64,000 bases of DNA from Spongiibacter taiwanensis (GTDB taxonomy: Bacteria; Pseudomonadota; Gammaproteobacteria; Pseudomonadales; Spongiibacteraceae). Position numbers and translations under genes: made by a program. The notes beneath the pieces are model-generated. The model was not told the DNA's origin, ran no database searches, and saw only the letters and a program-made list of their open reading frames with translations. Shown piece after piece: positions 41,681 through 51,887 of the stretch. The stretch lies in the NCBI RefSeq assembly GCF_023702635.1, contig NZ_CP098455.1, forward strand, positions 3,348,001 through 3,412,000, in the 5' to 3' direction. The first letter of the stretch is position 1. Each line of letters starts with the position of its first letter.

Positions 41681-43018
41681 GTGCAGATTTTAGTGATAGC
41701 CAGTCCCGAATGGGCACCGCGGGTTGCGGCGGTGTTGGGTTCGCTGGGGGAGGAGGCGATGTTTCCTGTTGATCTGCCCGTCGCAGAAAGTACCGGCGGG
41801 CCCGATGCGATTTTGCTTGCCGGGCCAGGGGAGCATCATGAACATTTGGTCAAATCATTCTCCCACCTTCCCCTTATTCGTGTGGTGACGGACCATGACT
41901 CAGCGGACCTGAGTGGTGAGGGCGGGGCGGTGACGGAGTACACCCTCCCGGCGTCGCTGGATTATCAGAAACTGCTAGACATTCTGTATGGCATCGCGTC
42001 CCGGCGCACGGACAACACGGCCGTTGAACGTCGCTCAGGAGTCGCTGGCGCAGGTGCCGGGGAATTGGCCTTGCCGGGGCGCAGTCAGGCGATGCGAACC
42101 TTGTCCCATCTGCTAGAGCGGGTTGCCGGAAAGGATGTCACCGTGCTGGTCACCGGCCCTTCGGGGTCGGGAAAAGAACTGATCGCCCGTCGCTTACATG
42201 CCCTGTCTCCGCGCGCTGATGGGCCTTTTGTTCCAGTAAATTGCGGGGCTATTCCCAGAGAGCTCCTGGAAAGTGAGTTGTTTGGCCATGAAAAAGGAGC
42301 CTTTACTGGGGCGATATCGGCCCGGTCGGGCCGCTTTGAACTCGCCGAAGGAGGCACCTTATTCCTCGATGAAATTGGCGATATGCCCCTGGAGATGCAG
42401 GTCAAAATTCTACGTGTGCTGCAGGAGCGCCAGTTTGAACGGGTGGGCTCCAGCCAGACCCGGCAGGCCGATGTTCGGGTGGTGGCGGCTACTCACCGGG
42501 ACCTTGAGGGAATGATTGCCAGAGGTGAGTTTAGAGAAGACCTGTATTATCGGCTGAATGTTTTCCCCCTTGAGGTGCCGCCGCTGGCGCAGCGACGTGA
42601 GGATATCCCCCTGCTAATCAATCAGCTTGCTATTGAGTTGGAGCGCGATGGCCTGGGGAAACTGCGCCTGACTCAGGCTGCTGTTGCGGCGCTATGCAGT
42701 GCGCCCTGGCCGGGTAATATTCGCGAGCTGGGGAATCTGCTGGAGCGGCTCGCCATTCTTCATGGTGGCGAGCTGATCGGGGTGGCGGAATTGCCGGCGC
42801 GGTATCGACCGGAAGACGATACCCCGGAACTGGTGCCAGAGGCAGAGGACGGGCAGGGGGTAGATTTAAAGGGGAGTCTCCAGGCGATGGAGCGTGCCTT
42901 GATTGAAGAGGCGCTTGCCTTGCATGAGGGGGTGGTGAGCCGGGCGGCGCCCCATCTGGGACTGCGGCGCACCACCCTGATTGAAAAGATGCGCAAGCTG
43001 GGCATCGAATCGCGCTGA
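41681..43018 (+). CDS. FleQ-like sigma-54-dependent transcriptional activator
   Basis: A 445-residue enhancer-binding protein. It has an N-terminal FleQ-type domain without a phosphorylation site, an AAA+ domain (Walker [15 protein letters not shown] loop that contacts sigma-54, Walker [12 protein letters not shown]), and a C-terminal Fis-type helix-turn-helix ([17 protein letters not shown]). The AAA+ and C-terminal parts closely resemble Pseudomonas FleQ, but the LFRS c-di-GMP-binding motif before the AAA+ domain is not evident. GTG 41681 follows GAGGAAG. Upstream TTGACA (41584) overlaps the dyad GTTAGC-N8-GCTAAC (41590-41609). No flagellar genes are nearby. Confidence 0.8.
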   Translation: MQILVIASPEWAPRVAAVLGSLGEEAMFPVDLPVAESTGGPDAILLAGPGEHHEHLVKSFSHLPLIRVVTDHDSADLSGEGGAVTEYTLPASLDYQKLLDILYGIASRRTDNTAVERRSGVAGAGAGELALPGRSQAMRTLSHLLERVAGKDVTVLVTGPSGSGKELIARRLHALSPRADGPFVPVNCGAIPRELLESELFGHEKGAFTGAISARSGRFELAEGGTLFLDEIGDMPLEMQVKILRVLQERQFERVGSSQTRQADVRVVAATHRDLEGMIARGEFREDLYYRLNVFPLEVPPLAQRREDIPLLINQLAIELERDGLGKLRLTQAAVAALCSAPWPGNIRELGNLLERLAILHGGELIGVAELPARYRPEDDTPELVPEAEDGQGVDLKGSLQAMERALIEEALALHEGVVSRAAPHLGLRRTTLIEKMRKLGIESR

Positions 43019-43030
43019 TTCATTCAGGCC

Positions 43031-43375
43031 CTAGCCCCCTGCGAGTTTTACCGTGAATCCCTTCGCTTCGAGCAGGGTTTTCAGGGCCGTTCGCTGATCA
43101 CCCTGAAACTCAATTTCCCCCGCTTTTACGCTGCCACCAATACTGAGCTTTTTCTTGAGGTCTTTGGCCAGGGTCTTGAGCTCGTCCTCGGGAAGCTGAA
43201 TGCCAGCAACAATGCTGACACCTTTGCCTTTGCGGCCCTTGGTTTCCCGCCGTATGCGAACGATGCCATCACCGCTGGGGGTAAACGCCTGTTGTTTGCA
43301 CTGGCAATGATCCTGCGGTTGACTGCAGTCCGGGCACAGCCTGCCCTTGTCGGTGGAATACACTAATCTGGTCAT
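43031..43375 (-). CDS. yciH: SUI1/eIF1-family translation factor YciH
   Basis: A 114-residue protein. An N-terminal segment with a C-x2-C and C-x-C zinc-finger-like pattern (LCPDCSQPQDHCQC) precedes the SUI1 fold (GRKGKGVSIVAGI, GGSVKAGEIEFQGDQR). YciH is the bacterial eIF1-like protein that can influence start-codon fidelity. It diverges from slyX with a symmetric -10 sequence between. Confidence 0.9.
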   Translation of the reverse strand: MTRLVYSTDKGRLCPDCSQPQDHCQCKQQAFTPSGDGIVRIRRETKGRKGKGVSIVAGIQLPEDELKTLAKDLKKKLSIGGSVKAGEIEFQGDQRTALKTLLEAKGFTVKLAGG

Positions 43376-43401
43376 TTAGGTCTCCTATTTGGGTTCGAGT
43401 C

Positions 43402-43409
43402 ATTATAAT
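43402..43409. promoter_or_regulatory. Symmetric -10 element between yciH and slyX
   Basis: ATTATAAT reads TATAAT on both strands (43404-43409 plus, 43407-43402 minus). It could support divergent initiation for both genes from one site. No good -35 is seen on either side. Confidence 0.45.
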
Positions 43410-43462
43410 TGCGCCCCGTGGTTCCGGCGATGCCGGTGGTGTGGAGAAATCGGAGATGAAAA

Positions 43463-43678
43463 GTGAGTGACGACGTGCAACATCAATTGATGGAGCTGCA
43501 AACCCAGTTCGCGTTTCAGGAGGATTTGCTGTCGGCGTTGAATGAGCGAGTGGTGGAGCAAGATAAAGAGCTGGACCGCCTCAAGCGGATGCTGCTGGCG
43601 CTGCAGGAAAACTACGTCAAGTTGGCTGACAGTCTTCCCCAGTCAGGCGGCGAACAGGAGCGCCCGCCGCATTACTGA
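43463..43678 (+). CDS. slyX: SlyX family protein
   Basis: A 71-residue coiled-coil protein (QFAFQEDLLSALNERVVEQDKELDRLKRML) with a polar C-terminal tail ending PPHY, the SlyX family ending. Its molecular role is unknown. GTG 43463 follows GGAG at 43452-43455. Confidence 0.9.
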   Translation: MSDDVQHQLMELQTQFAFQEDLLSALNERVVEQDKELDRLKRMLLALQENYVKLADSLPQSGGEQERPPHY

Positions 43679-43699
43679 GGCGGGCAGAACCGATAATCA

Positions 43700-44095
43700 T
43701 CAAGAGATGATATAGACGTTTTCGGCCTGGGGACCTTTTTCGCCCTGGGACAGAACGAACTCGACCTGTTGCCCCTCTGCAAGGCTCTTTCGCTCCTTGC
43801 CCTGGCCACGAATAGAGCGAAAGTGAACAAAGACATCGCCGCCGGCATCCCGCGTGATGAAGCCGTAGCCTTTTGTCACGTTAAACCACTTCACCACGCC
43901 GCGTTCTTTTTGTTTGCGCATTTTTTCCAGTGCGAAGGGCAGGAATGGCGCAATGATTACGGCGACCAGGGTCAGCAATACCACCGTAATCACCGGGGCG
44001 GGGGCGAGAACTTGGAATCCCAATCCCCATTGGAAGACGGCGAGGTGTGCGGCGCTAATCAGCGCAATAAACAGAAGTCGAATAGCAAGTAACAT
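43700..44095 (-). CDS. Membrane-anchored cold-shock-domain protein
   Basis: A 131-residue protein. Residues 1-55 form two hydrophobic helices ([19 protein letters not shown] and [21 protein letters not shown]), followed by a basic linker and a complete cold-shock domain (about 66-131) with RNP motifs KGYGFI and DVFVHF. The nucleic-acid-binding domain should face the cytoplasm and hold RNA or single-stranded DNA at the membrane. A soluble paralogue lies at 47988-48197. Fusions of cold-shock domains to membrane helices are known but little studied. Confidence 0.85.
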   Translation of the reverse strand: MLLAIRLLFIALISAAHLAVFQWGLGFQVLAPAPVITVVLLTLVAVIIAPFLPFALEKMRKQKERGVVKWFNVTKGYGFITRDAGGDVFVHFRSIRGQGKERKSLAEGQQVEFVLSQGEKGPQAENVYIIS

Positions 44096-44238
44096 ATCAA
44101 TCCAAAAGCAAAAGTAGCGATATTCAAACAGCGCTGCCAGTCACAAAACAACGGCTCTCAGCCGTGTCATCCTAATGACATAAAGCGTCTAATTTATTGA
44201 TTTTCCGAGAGGGAAATCGGTCGAGGCCGATTGTAGCA

Positions 44239-45081
44239 CTAGTCGTTGCCGAGGTCGCGGCGTAAGGCGTGAAGATCGAATTGCCGGCTCAGCAAGGGAT
44301 CCTTGATTCGCCGGGGCAGGTGGCTGAACAGTGCCAGCAGCCGGTTGCCCTTGGCTACCCCCAGCTCCCTGGGGCAGCGAGTAGACTCGGCGGCATCAAT
44401 AATCTGGTGAGCTACCTTATCGGGGGCAGCGGCGCGAGTTTGCGAAAGACTGGCTCGGCGGCGCATTGCTCCGGCGATGCTAGCGTAGCGGGAATCGGGT
44501 CGTGCCAGGGCCCCAAGTTCGCGGCTTGCCCGTTGGCCGAATTTTGACTTGATTGCGCCGGCGCGGATCAATAGTACCCGAACGCCAAAGGGCGCCAACT
44601 CCATTCGCATTGCCTCGTTCAGGGCGTGCAGGGCGGCTTTGCTGGCGCAATAGCTTCCAGCAAACGGGGTAACCAGCCGCGCTGAGACACTGCCAATGTT
44701 GACCACCGTGGCGCCGGGGTTGAGCATCGACATGGTGGCGCGCAGTAAGGTGACCGGAGCGATGCAATTGGTTTGAAATTGCTCCTGCAGCGCGCTGGCA
44801 TTCAGGTCGAGCAGCGGGGCCATGAGCCCGTAGCCGGCGTTATTGATGAGCAAATCGCAGTGGGGGAACTCTTCCTTAATTGTTGCCGCGAACTCGGTAA
44901 TGCGGGGCTCGCAGCCGAGGTCTAGCGCCCGGGGATGCAGGCGGGGATGGTTCAGGGTTATGTCCTGGGGATCGCGGGCGGTGGCGATCACGTGAAAGCC
45001 GCGATCAAGGGCCTCCTTCGCCAGCGCATAGCCAAGCCCGCTGGAGCATCCGGTGATTAGCGCGATTTTTTCATCAATCAT
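44239..45081 (-). CDS. Short-chain dehydrogenase/reductase
   Basis: A 280-residue classical SDR. Cofactor motif TGCSSGLG, NNAGYG, catalytic serine in GSVSARL and YxxxK (YCASK). Absence of an acidic residue at the end of strand 2 (ATARDP has Arg) suggests NADP(H). The C-terminal extension of about 40 residues resembles SDRs of the retinol/hydroxysteroid-like group. ATG 45081 starts the Rossmann fold; an upstream in-frame extension overlaps the divergent promoter region and is rejected. Confidence 0.85.
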   Translation of the reverse strand: MIDEKIALITGCSSGLGYALAKEALDRGFHVIATARDPQDITLNHPRLHPRALDLGCEPRITEFAATIKEEFPHCDLLINNAGYGLMAPLLDLNASALQEQFQTNCIAPVTLLRATMSMLNPGATVVNIGSVSARLVTPFAGSYCASKAALHALNEAMRMELAPFGVRVLLIRAGAIKSKFGQRASRELGALARPDSRYASIAGAMRRRASLSQTRAAAPDKVAHQIIDAAESTRCPRELGVAKGNRLLALFSHLPRRIKDPLLSRQFDLHALRRDLGND

Positions 45082-45197
45082 GGCATTCGGCTCTTTTCGG
45101 TGTTGTGGGAATTGAACGAACGCAGTCGGGGTACTGAATGTGGTCCACCACTGGCTCGTTTGCGGCATATTGCCCGTACCCTGAGGGTCTCTGCTAC

Positions 45198-45225
45198 GGG
45201 GAAATACGCATATGCTCGTTTCCCC
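45198..45225. promoter_or_regulatory. 28-bp interrupted dyad, probable operator
   Basis: GGGGAAA-TAC-GCATATGC-TCG-TTTCCCC: outer 7-bp arms and an inner 8-bp palindrome share one centre, so 22 of 28 positions are symmetric. It lies midway in the divergent SDR / histidine kinase intergenic region. Confidence 0.55.
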
Positions 45226-45373
45226 CGGTCGATCAAAATGTTCATCAAAGCCCTACTATGGAGAGTAGCTGGTGTTTTTGCCGGAGGGAATGTAAACGGC
45301 GCTTCCCGCTTTACCCGGCTCCCAATCGCTCATTTTCCCCAAACTCCCTACCCCATTGCCTGGGAAGTGGTTC

Positions 45374-47941
45374 ATGCCGACACTAAGGTCTGAGATATTT
45401 CAGGAATCGCCCTATGGGCCCGAAAGCGGCAGGGGCCTCCTGTATTTCGCGTATGTGTTTCTGGTCTCATTGCTGTTTTTAGCCTTGTTTGGGTATTGGC
45501 AGTTTGCCGAGCGCCGTGATTTTCTCGTCGATAAATTCAATACCCAAACCAACCAGTTTCTCTCCCGCAGTGACCTCCTGCTTGAGCTCGACAAGCTATT
45601 GCAGCGGGGAGTTGTGCTCAGTAATTCAGCCGTGTCGGAAAGTCTGGTCACCGGCTTTGGTGAGAAGGCCCGCTCAGGCCAGGCGGCGCTGTTTGAGCGT
45701 CGCCTGCGCGAAGCCCAGCGCCTGCTCGCGAGATCGGAACTGAGGAATTGGCGTGCGCCGGAAGTGGCAGAGCTGATCGATAAGCTCCACCGCTTATTGG
45801 AGCTGTATCTCACGATGGATCCGATCTCGGCCAGCGTGGCCATTTCGCCCGCGTCCGACAGCCAGATTATGCTCAGTTTGCTGCAAGACCTCCATCGGGC
45901 CCATGTGGCTACCGGTCGCCAGATCGAGCTGATCGTGTACAGCGTGCAGGAATTGGAACACTATTTTTATCGGGTCAACCTGTTCCTATTGGTACTTGGG
46001 CTGGTGCCTTTGGCCATTGTTATTTTCTATGCCACCAGTACTCAGTCTGCGCTGGTGCGCACCAGACGCCATCTTCTTCAAGGGCGCCTGGTATTTAATG
46101 CCATTCCGGAAATGGCCGTTGTGCTGGACGGCAGTGGACGAATTGTCCGCGCCAATCGCGGTGTGATGACGCTGTTGGACTACGCGCCCTCATCCCTCGA
46201 GGGGCAGCTTTTCAGTACCTTGTTGCCGGCCCAATTCCTCCCGCATTTTGCCGATTTTTTCCAGGCTGTTTTGAGTGGTACGGATCGCGGTGGGATGGCC
46301 CGGGAATTGGTATTGATTTGCCGCACAGGCAGTGAGGTTCCGGTTGAGGTCAGTGGTAGCTCGGTGGCCATCAGTGGGCGGTCTTATCTGGTGTTGACGG
46401 TGCGAGACTTGCGTGAGCAGCAGTATCTGCAAAATCAGCTTCGCAGCAGCCAGCGTCGCTTTGAATTGGCGGTGGCGGCGACCCGGGACGGCATGTGGGA
46501 TTGGGATCTAACCAAGAGGCGAGTCTTCTTCAGTCAAAGTTGGCGCGCGATGTTGGGTTTATCCGCCAGGGAGCTGACTAATGACGATCGCGCTGTGCTG
46601 GAGCTAGTCATCCCCAAAGAGGATTTGCCGAGCTTTCGCCGCAAGGTCCGCCGATTTGTGCGCAGCGATGGCATGCAATTTCGCTTTGAGCATCGTTTGC
46701 TGCATCGCGATGGGCGGATTCTCACTGTGATCTGTCGGGCCAGTGTTGAACGGGACAGCAAAGGTCATATCGTGAGAGTAGTTGGCACCCACTCAGATAT
46801 CACCGATATCAAGCGTCGTGAGCAGGATGCCTTCGCCATCAACCGCCAGTTGGAGAATCTGCTTCAGAATCAGGCGGACCAATCCGGCCAGTCGTCCCCA
46901 TCTGGAGATACTCAGTTTCTGAGTGTGCTTGGGCATGAGATACGCACGCCCATGAATGGCCTGCTTGGCATGACGGATATGTTGATAAAAACACCGCTGA
47001 ACGCTGAGCAGCGGATGATGGCCGACATCATTCACGAGTCTTCTGGCAACCTGCTATCGGTTTTGGATGACCTGATCGACTTTGGCGCTCTGCACAGCAA
47101 CACCCTGACGCTTGACTGGCAGCGCGTCGACCTGGTGGCGCTTATCGACGATATTCTGGCGCGCTATTGCCGGCAATCGGGGAACCAGCATATCTTCTTC
47201 TATCCCGCAAAGAACCTGCCCGCTGTGGTGATTGGTGATCCGGCCCGAATGTCCCAGATATTTGGCAAGCTGATCGATAATGCCTTGAAGTTTTCCCGGG
47301 CCAGCAAGCCCCGTGGTGTGGTTAAAATCTGGCTTGAGGCAGAGGACATCGAGCAGGTTGGCAATGCCTGCAATTTGCGTTTTCGGGTGTGGGACAATGG
47401 GATCGGCATTCCCGCCGAGATACGCCGGAATCTGTTTAAACCTTTTGCCCAGGGCGAGAGTGGCCGTGGGCGGCGTTTCGGTGGCAGCGGCCTGGGCCTG
47501 GCGATTTGTGAACGTCTGGTGAAGCTGCTCGATGGTGATATTTCAATTGATAGCGAAATGGGGCGGTTTACTGAGGCCCGGGTAAGTTTGCCCCTACAGT
47601 GGGTGCCAGGAGTGCAGGCGGCGAATCAGCGGCCGGTGCTGCTGCAAATTACCAATGAATCCCTGCGGGATTCGGTCGAGGCTATCCTTGCCCACGGCGG
47701 ATATGATGTGACCGTCGCCCAGGGGGAGAGCTGCCAGTGGAGCAGGGCCGCGCCAGAAGTACTACTGGTGACGGATACGGTGGGCCAGGGAAGTCCGACT
47801 GCGCGCTTGTTACTGGTGCCACGCCCCCGTGGCGAGCAAAAGGGTGCCGTCGGAAATCAGGTGTTCACCAACCCCTTGCTGCCATCGGCATTATTGGGCG
47901 GACTAGCGGCGCTGAAAACACAACTGGTGGAAGGGCAGTGA
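45374..47941 (+). CDS. PAS-domain sensor histidine kinase with degenerate C-terminal receiver
   Basis: An 855-residue membrane kinase: helices near residues 21-43 and 203-225 flank a helical periplasmic sensor. Two PAS domains follow (about 235-350 and 360-490), then HisKA with H521 (LGHEIRTPMNG) and an ATPase domain (KLIDNALKFS, DNGIGI, GSGLGL). The last 110 residues look like a receiver (VLLQITNE, ILAHGGYDVTVA, VLLVTDTVGQG) without the normal acidic pocket or conserved lysine. ATG 45374 is preferred over an in-frame TTG 18 bases upstream. No response regulator is adjacent. Confidence 0.85.
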   Translation: MPTLRSEIFQESPYGPESGRGLLYFAYVFLVSLLFLALFGYWQFAERRDFLVDKFNTQTNQFLSRSDLLLELDKLLQRGVVLSNSAVSESLVTGFGEKARSGQAALFERRLREAQRLLARSELRNWRAPEVAELIDKLHRLLELYLTMDPISASVAISPASDSQIMLSLLQDLHRAHVATGRQIELIVYSVQELEHYFYRVNLFLLVLGLVPLAIVIFYATSTQSALVRTRRHLLQGRLVFNAIPEMAVVLDGSGRIVRANRGVMTLLDYAPSSLEGQLFSTLLPAQFLPHFADFFQAVLSGTDRGGMARELVLICRTGSEVPVEVSGSSVAISGRSYLVLTVRDLREQQYLQNQLRSSQRRFELAVAATRDGMWDWDLTKRRVFFSQSWRAMLGLSARELTNDDRAVLELVIPKEDLPSFRRKVRRFVRSDGMQFRFEHRLLHRDGRILTVICRASVERDSKGHIVRVVGTHSDITDIKRREQDAFAINRQLENLLQNQADQSGQSSPSGDTQFLSVLGHEIRTPMNGLLGMTDMLIKTPLNAEQRMMADIIHESSGNLLSVLDDLIDFGALHSNTLTLDWQRVDLVALIDDILARYCRQSGNQHIFFYPAKNLPAVVIGDPARMSQIFGKLIDNALKFSRASKPRGVVKIWLEAEDIEQVGNACNLRFRVWDNGIGIPAEIRRNLFKPFAQGESGRGRRFGGSGLGLAICERLVKLLDGDISIDSEMGRFTEARVSLPLQWVPGVQAANQRPVLLQITNESLRDSVEAILAHGGYDVTVAQGESCQWSRAAPEVLLVTDTVGQGSPTARLLLVPRPRGEQKGAVGNQVFTNPLLPSALLGGLAALKTQLVEGQ

Positions 47942-47987
47942 GGCACCACACCAGGGACTCATTGAGACTGGTGTGGAGGGGCGCGTC

Positions 47988-48197
47988 TTAGAGTTTGAGT
48001 ACGTCTTCCGCCTGCAGGCCCTTGGGGCCCTCTACCAGGTTAAACTCCACAGCCTGGCCTTCATCGAGTGTACGGTAGCCGTCCCCTCTTATTGAACGGA
48101 AGTGGACGAAGACGTCCTCTCCCTCGGTGCGGGTGATAAATCCAAATCCTTTCGCGTTGTTGAACCACTTTACGGTCCCGGTGACACGCTCACTCAT
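47988..48197 (-). CDS. CspA-family cold-shock protein
   Basis: A 69-residue single-domain nucleic-acid chaperone with RNP1 KGFGFI and RNP2 DVFVHF, start [12 protein letters not shown]. Such proteins melt RNA structure; cold induction cannot be judged. Roughly 290 bases to valS upstream could include a long leader. It shares FRSIRG and neighbouring residues with the cold-shock domain of the membrane-anchored protein at 43700-44095. Confidence 0.93.
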   Translation of the reverse strand: MSERVTGTVKWFNNAKGFGFITRTEGEDVFVHFRSIRGDGYRTLDEGQAVEFNLVEGPKGLQAEDVLKL

Positions 48198-48483
48198 TGC
48201 TCATCCTCTCTAGCATCGAGATCCATGGGTAAATCCTTGGCAATTAAGCATCCGGCATGCAACCAACGGGCCGGACTCGGGCATGTTGGCTGAAAAACAT
48301 GACAAAAAATGGGGGCGGCGGGACCTGGGATGGGAGAAAAATGGGGACCAGGGGGCAGAAACATCCATTTAACAGTCACTGAGGGCGGTGCTCGTTAGGC
48401 CTTCGTGGCTCCGAATATAGCCTCTGGGACAGGCATTGCGCCATGCCCCAGTGTGGGTTTCATCAAAAAATAATGAAAAGCGA

Positions 48484-48497
48484 GGCCCTAGAGGGCC
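48484..48497 (-). terminator. Possible valS terminator
   Basis: GGCCCT-AG-AGGGCC hairpin overlapping the valS stop codon, followed on the minus strand by TTTT and then TTTTTT within 20 bases. The tiny loop lowers confidence. Confidence 0.35.
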
Positions 48498-51337
48498 TTT
48501 ATGGTCTCGATTTGCTCACGGAGCTTGTCGATTGCACTGACTTGGGCCGCCAGCTTTTCCTGCTCTTTGGCCACCACAGCGGCGGGCGCCTTGGCAATAA
48601 AACCTTCATTGCCGAGCTTGCCTTGCAAACGCTTCACTTCGCCTTCGAGTTTCTGTTGCTCTTTCTGCAGGCGCTTGAGTTCGACCTCTTTATCGATGAG
48701 GCCTGCCATTGGCACCAGTATTTCCAGATTGCCTAGCAGTTGAGTGGCCGACAGCGGAGCGGTGTCCCCGTCGGCGAGGGCTTCGACGCTATCCAGTTTT
48801 GCGAGCTTGATTAGGAAGGTGCGGTTGGCCTCGAGGCGCCGATGGTCATCCGGGCTGGCATTGCGCAGCAGTACAGACAGGGCTTTGCCGGGGGGAACAT
48901 TCATTTCACCGCGAATATTGCGCACTGCAACAATAAGGCCTTTCAGCCATTCGACATCCGCAATGGCACTGGCGTCGATATCTTGCTCACTCGCCTCCGG
49001 CAAAGCTGACAACATAATGGTGTCGCCGCTGACACCCGCGATGGGGGCAATGCGTTGCCAGATTTCCTCTGTGATAAAGGGCATAAACGGGTGGGCAAGG
49101 CGCAGGACGGTTTCCAAAACCTGAATCAGCGTTTGGCGAGTCCCGCGTTTGGCCTCTGCGCTGGCCTGCTCATCCCAGAGGACCGGTTTGGACAGCTCAA
49201 GGTACCAATCGCAATACTCATTCCAGATGAATTCGTACAGCGCCTGGGAGGCGTGGTCGAAGCGATAGGCCGCCATTGCTTTGTCGACGCTGAGGATGGT
49301 TTCGGTGAGGCGAGTCCGAATCCAGCGATCTGCCAGGCTGAGGCTAACTTCACCCTCACCGCAATCTTCGCCCTCGGTGTTCATCAGCACATAGCGGGCA
49401 GCGTTCCAGATTTTGTTACAGAAGTTGCGGTAGCCCTCAAGGCGCTTCATGTCCCAGTTGATGTCTCTGCCGGTGGAGGCGAGCGAATACAGGGTGAAAC
49501 GCAGCGCGTCGGTGCCGTGGGCGTTGATCCCTTCGGGGAACGCTTTGCGGGTGGCCTTACCGATTTTCTCCGCCAGTTGCGGCTGCATCATGTTGCCGGT
49601 GCGCTTTTCCAGCAATGCCTCTAGCGAAATGCCGTCAATCATGTCGAGGGGGTCGAGCACGTTGCCCTTCGACTTGGACATTTTCTGCCCCTGCTCGTCG
49701 CGGATCAGGCCAGTGACATAGACCGTCTTGAAAGGCACCTGGGCGTCGCCATTCTCATCCTTGATCAGGTGCATGGTCATCATGATCATCCGGGCAACCC
49801 AGAAAAAGATGATGTCAAAGCCGGTGACCAGCACATCGGTGGGGTGGAAATCCTTCAGGCGCTCGGTGGACTCGGGCCAGCCGAGGGTGCCGAAGGTCCA
49901 CAGTGCCGAGCTGAACCAGGTGTCTAGCACATCTTCATCCTGGTGCAGGGTGATGTCGCTGCCGAGCTGATATTTGCTGCGCACTTCTTCTTCGTTGCGG
50001 GCGACATAGATGTTGCCCTCGTCGTCGTACCAGGCGGGAATACGGTGGCCCCACCACAGCTGTCGGGAAATACACCAATCCTGGATATCGCGCATCCAGC
50101 TGAAATACATGTTCTCGTATTGCTGGGGGACAAATTTGATGCGGCCATCTTCCACCGCCTCGATGGCGGGCTTGGCCAGGGCCTGGGTGGCGACAAACCA
50201 TTGGTCGGTTAGCATGGGTTCAATCACCAGGCCGGAGCGATCGCCACGGGGAACCTTCAAGGCATGGGGATCAATTTTTTCCAGCAAGCCCAGTTGCTCA
50301 AATTCGGCAACGATGGCCTTGCGGGCCTCATAGCGATCGAGGCCGGCCAAGTCTTCGGGCAGCCTTGGGTCAATGTCTGTGTTGGCAGAGCTGTCACTGT
50401 TGAACACTTCGGCGGTGGCGCGAATGGCCGCGTTCTGGTCCATCACGTTGATCATGGGGAGCTTGTGACGCTGGCCCACGGCGTAGTCATTAAAATCGTG
50501 GGCCGGGGTGATCTTCACGCACCCGGTGCCAAATTCCCGGTCGACATAGTCATCCGCCACGATCGGAATACGGCGATTTACCAGGGGCAGCTCGACGAAC
50601 TTGCCAATCAGGGAGGTGTAGCGCTCATCCTTGGGGTTTACCGCGACGGCGGTGTCGCCCAGCATGGTTTCCGGACGGGTGGTGGCCACCACCAGGTAGC
50701 TGTTGCCCTCAGTGGTGGTTGCGCCGTCGGCCAATGGATAGCGGAAGTGCCACATGCTGCCCTGTTCGTCTTTGTTTTCTACTTCCAGGTCAGAGATTGC
50801 GGTGTGCAGTTTTGGGTCCCAGTTGACCAGACGCTTGCCACGATAAATGAGCCGCTCGTCATACAGGCGAACAAAGACTTCCTGGACCGCTTTGTAGAAG
50901 CCGTCGTCCATGGTGAAGCGTTCATGATCCCAGTCTACCGAGGCGCCCAAGCGGCGTAGTTGACGAGTAATAGTGCCGCCGGATTCTTCTTTCCACTGCC
51001 AGACTTTTTCCAGGAACGCGTCGCGGCCGAGGTCGTGACGGCTTTGGCCGGATTCCGCCGCGAGTTTGCGCTCGACCACCATCTGGGTCGCGATACCCGC
51101 GTGATCGGTACCGACTTGCCAGAGGGTTTTATGGCCTTTCATCCGCTGGTAGCGGATCAGGGCGTCCATGATGGAGTCCTGGAAGGCGTGCCCCATGTGC
51201 AGGCTGCCGGTCACGTTGGGCGGTGGGATCATAATGCTATAGGGGGCGGCGTTCCCCCGGGGGGAGAAATAGCCATTCTGCTCCCACTTCTGATACCACT
51301 TTTGCTCCAGCTCAGCTGGTTGATACGTTTTGTCCAT
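48488..51337 (-). CDS. valS: Valyl-tRNA synthetase
   Basis: A 949-residue class I synthetase. HIGH motif as [20 protein letters not shown] as [10 protein letters not shown], an editing domain in between ([15 protein letters not shown]), an anticodon-binding domain, and the C-terminal coiled-coil arm (about 885-949) typical of ValRS. Full length. It lies downstream of pepA-holC and a small unknown gene, the same order I know from Pseudomonas, but has its own probable promoter. Confidence 0.97.
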   Translation of the reverse strand: MDKTYQPAELEQKWYQKWEQNGYFSPRGNAAPYSIMIPPPNVTGSLHMGHAFQDSIMDALIRYQRMKGHKTLWQVGTDHAGIATQMVVERKLAAESGQSRHDLGRDAFLEKVWQWKEESGGTITRQLRRLGASVDWDHERFTMDDGFYKAVQEVFVRLYDERLIYRGKRLVNWDPKLHTAISDLEVENKDEQGSMWHFRYPLADGATTTEGNSYLVVATTRPETMLGDTAVAVNPKDERYTSLIGKFVELPLVNRRIPIVADDYVDREFGTGCVKITPAHDFNDYAVGQRHKLPMINVMDQNAAIRATAEVFNSDSSANTDIDPRLPEDLAGLDRYEARKAIVAEFEQLGLLEKIDPHALKVPRGDRSGLVIEPMLTDQWFVATQALAKPAIEAVEDGRIKFVPQQYENMYFSWMRDIQDWCISRQLWWGHRIPAWYDDEGNIYVARNEEEVRSKYQLGSDITLHQDEDVLDTWFSSALWTFGTLGWPESTERLKDFHPTDVLVTGFDIIFFWVARMIMMTMHLIKDENGDAQVPFKTVYVTGLIRDEQGQKMSKSKGNVLDPLDMIDGISLEALLEKRTGNMMQPQLAEKIGKATRKAFPEGINAHGTDALRFTLYSLASTGRDINWDMKRLEGYRNFCNKIWNAARYVLMNTEGEDCGEGEVSLSLADRWIRTRLTETILSVDKAMAAYRFDHASQALYEFIWNEYCDWYLELSKPVLWDEQASAEAKRGTRQTLIQVLETVLRLAHPFMPFITEEIWQRIAPIAGVSGDTIMLSALPEASEQDIDASAIADVEWLKGLIVAVRNIRGEMNVPPGKALSVLLRNASPDDHRRLEANRTFLIKLAKLDSVEALADGDTAPLSATQLLGNLEILVPMAGLIDKEVELKRLQKEQQKLEGEVKRLQGKLGNEGFIAKAPAAVVAKEQEKLAAQVSAIDKLREQIETIKAL

Positions 51338-51436
51338 GGATTTCCAATCTATCGAGTGCGGATCTGACCAACCGGGCGGGAAGGGCGCCGGTGGGCAACG
51401 GTGCGATGCCCAGCGGGAGGTCGAAAAAAGGCGTCA

Positions 51437-51466
51437 AGTATACTGAGTTTTGCCGGGGCAGGGCAA
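51437..51466 (-). promoter_or_regulatory. Probable valS promoter
   Basis: On the minus strand TTGCCC (51466-51461), an 18-base spacer and TATACT (51442-51437), about 100 bases before the valS start. Confidence 0.45.
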
Positions 51467-51486
51467 AGCGGGATGACGGCTTGGGT

Positions 51487-51882
51487 TTAGCTGTCGCCGA
51501 GGTGTTGTTGATACCAGCGGTACAGGATTTCCTCGTCCAGGGCGAGCATCCGTCGGCGCAGTTCAGCCTCGATTTCGGGCATCATTGCGTCGATCACCTG
51601 TTGCAGAAAAATCTCGCGATCAAAGTTGTCGGATTCGCGGTAGGGTTGGCCTGAAGCCGTTGCCGAGTGCGACGGCGGGGAGTTTGGGGCGGCGTCTTGC
51701 GGTGCTGACACCGGCGCGATGTCTGCGATGGTTTCGACCTCTTCCTCAATCACTTCCTCCAGCAACGGAATTTTGCTGGGGTCCAGACGGTTCTCCAGGT
51801 GCAAGGTGGCCTGCAGGGCTTTCAATTCGTCGAGCAGTTCAGCGCGTTTGCGCATCGATTCGGGAGTGTTGAAGTCGGACAT
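51487..51882 (-). CDS. Conserved hypothetical protein between holC and valS
   Basis: A 131-residue acidic cytosolic protein. An N-terminal helix (MRKRAELLDELKALQATL), an acidic proline/serine linker (about 40-85) and a C-terminal helical region (REIFLQQVIDAMMPEIEAELRR) ending WYQQHLGD. Pseudomonas genomes have an uncharacterised gene in the same place (from memory). The function is unknown; a link to the polymerase III chi subunit is conceivable from position only. Confidence 0.75.
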   Translation of the reverse strand: MSDFNTPESMRKRAELLDELKALQATLHLENRLDPSKIPLLEEVIEEEVETIADIAPVSAPQDAAPNSPPSHSATASGQPYRESDNFDREIFLQQVIDAMMPEIEAELRRRMLALDEEILYRWYQQHLGDS

Positions 51883-51887
51883 GGTCG

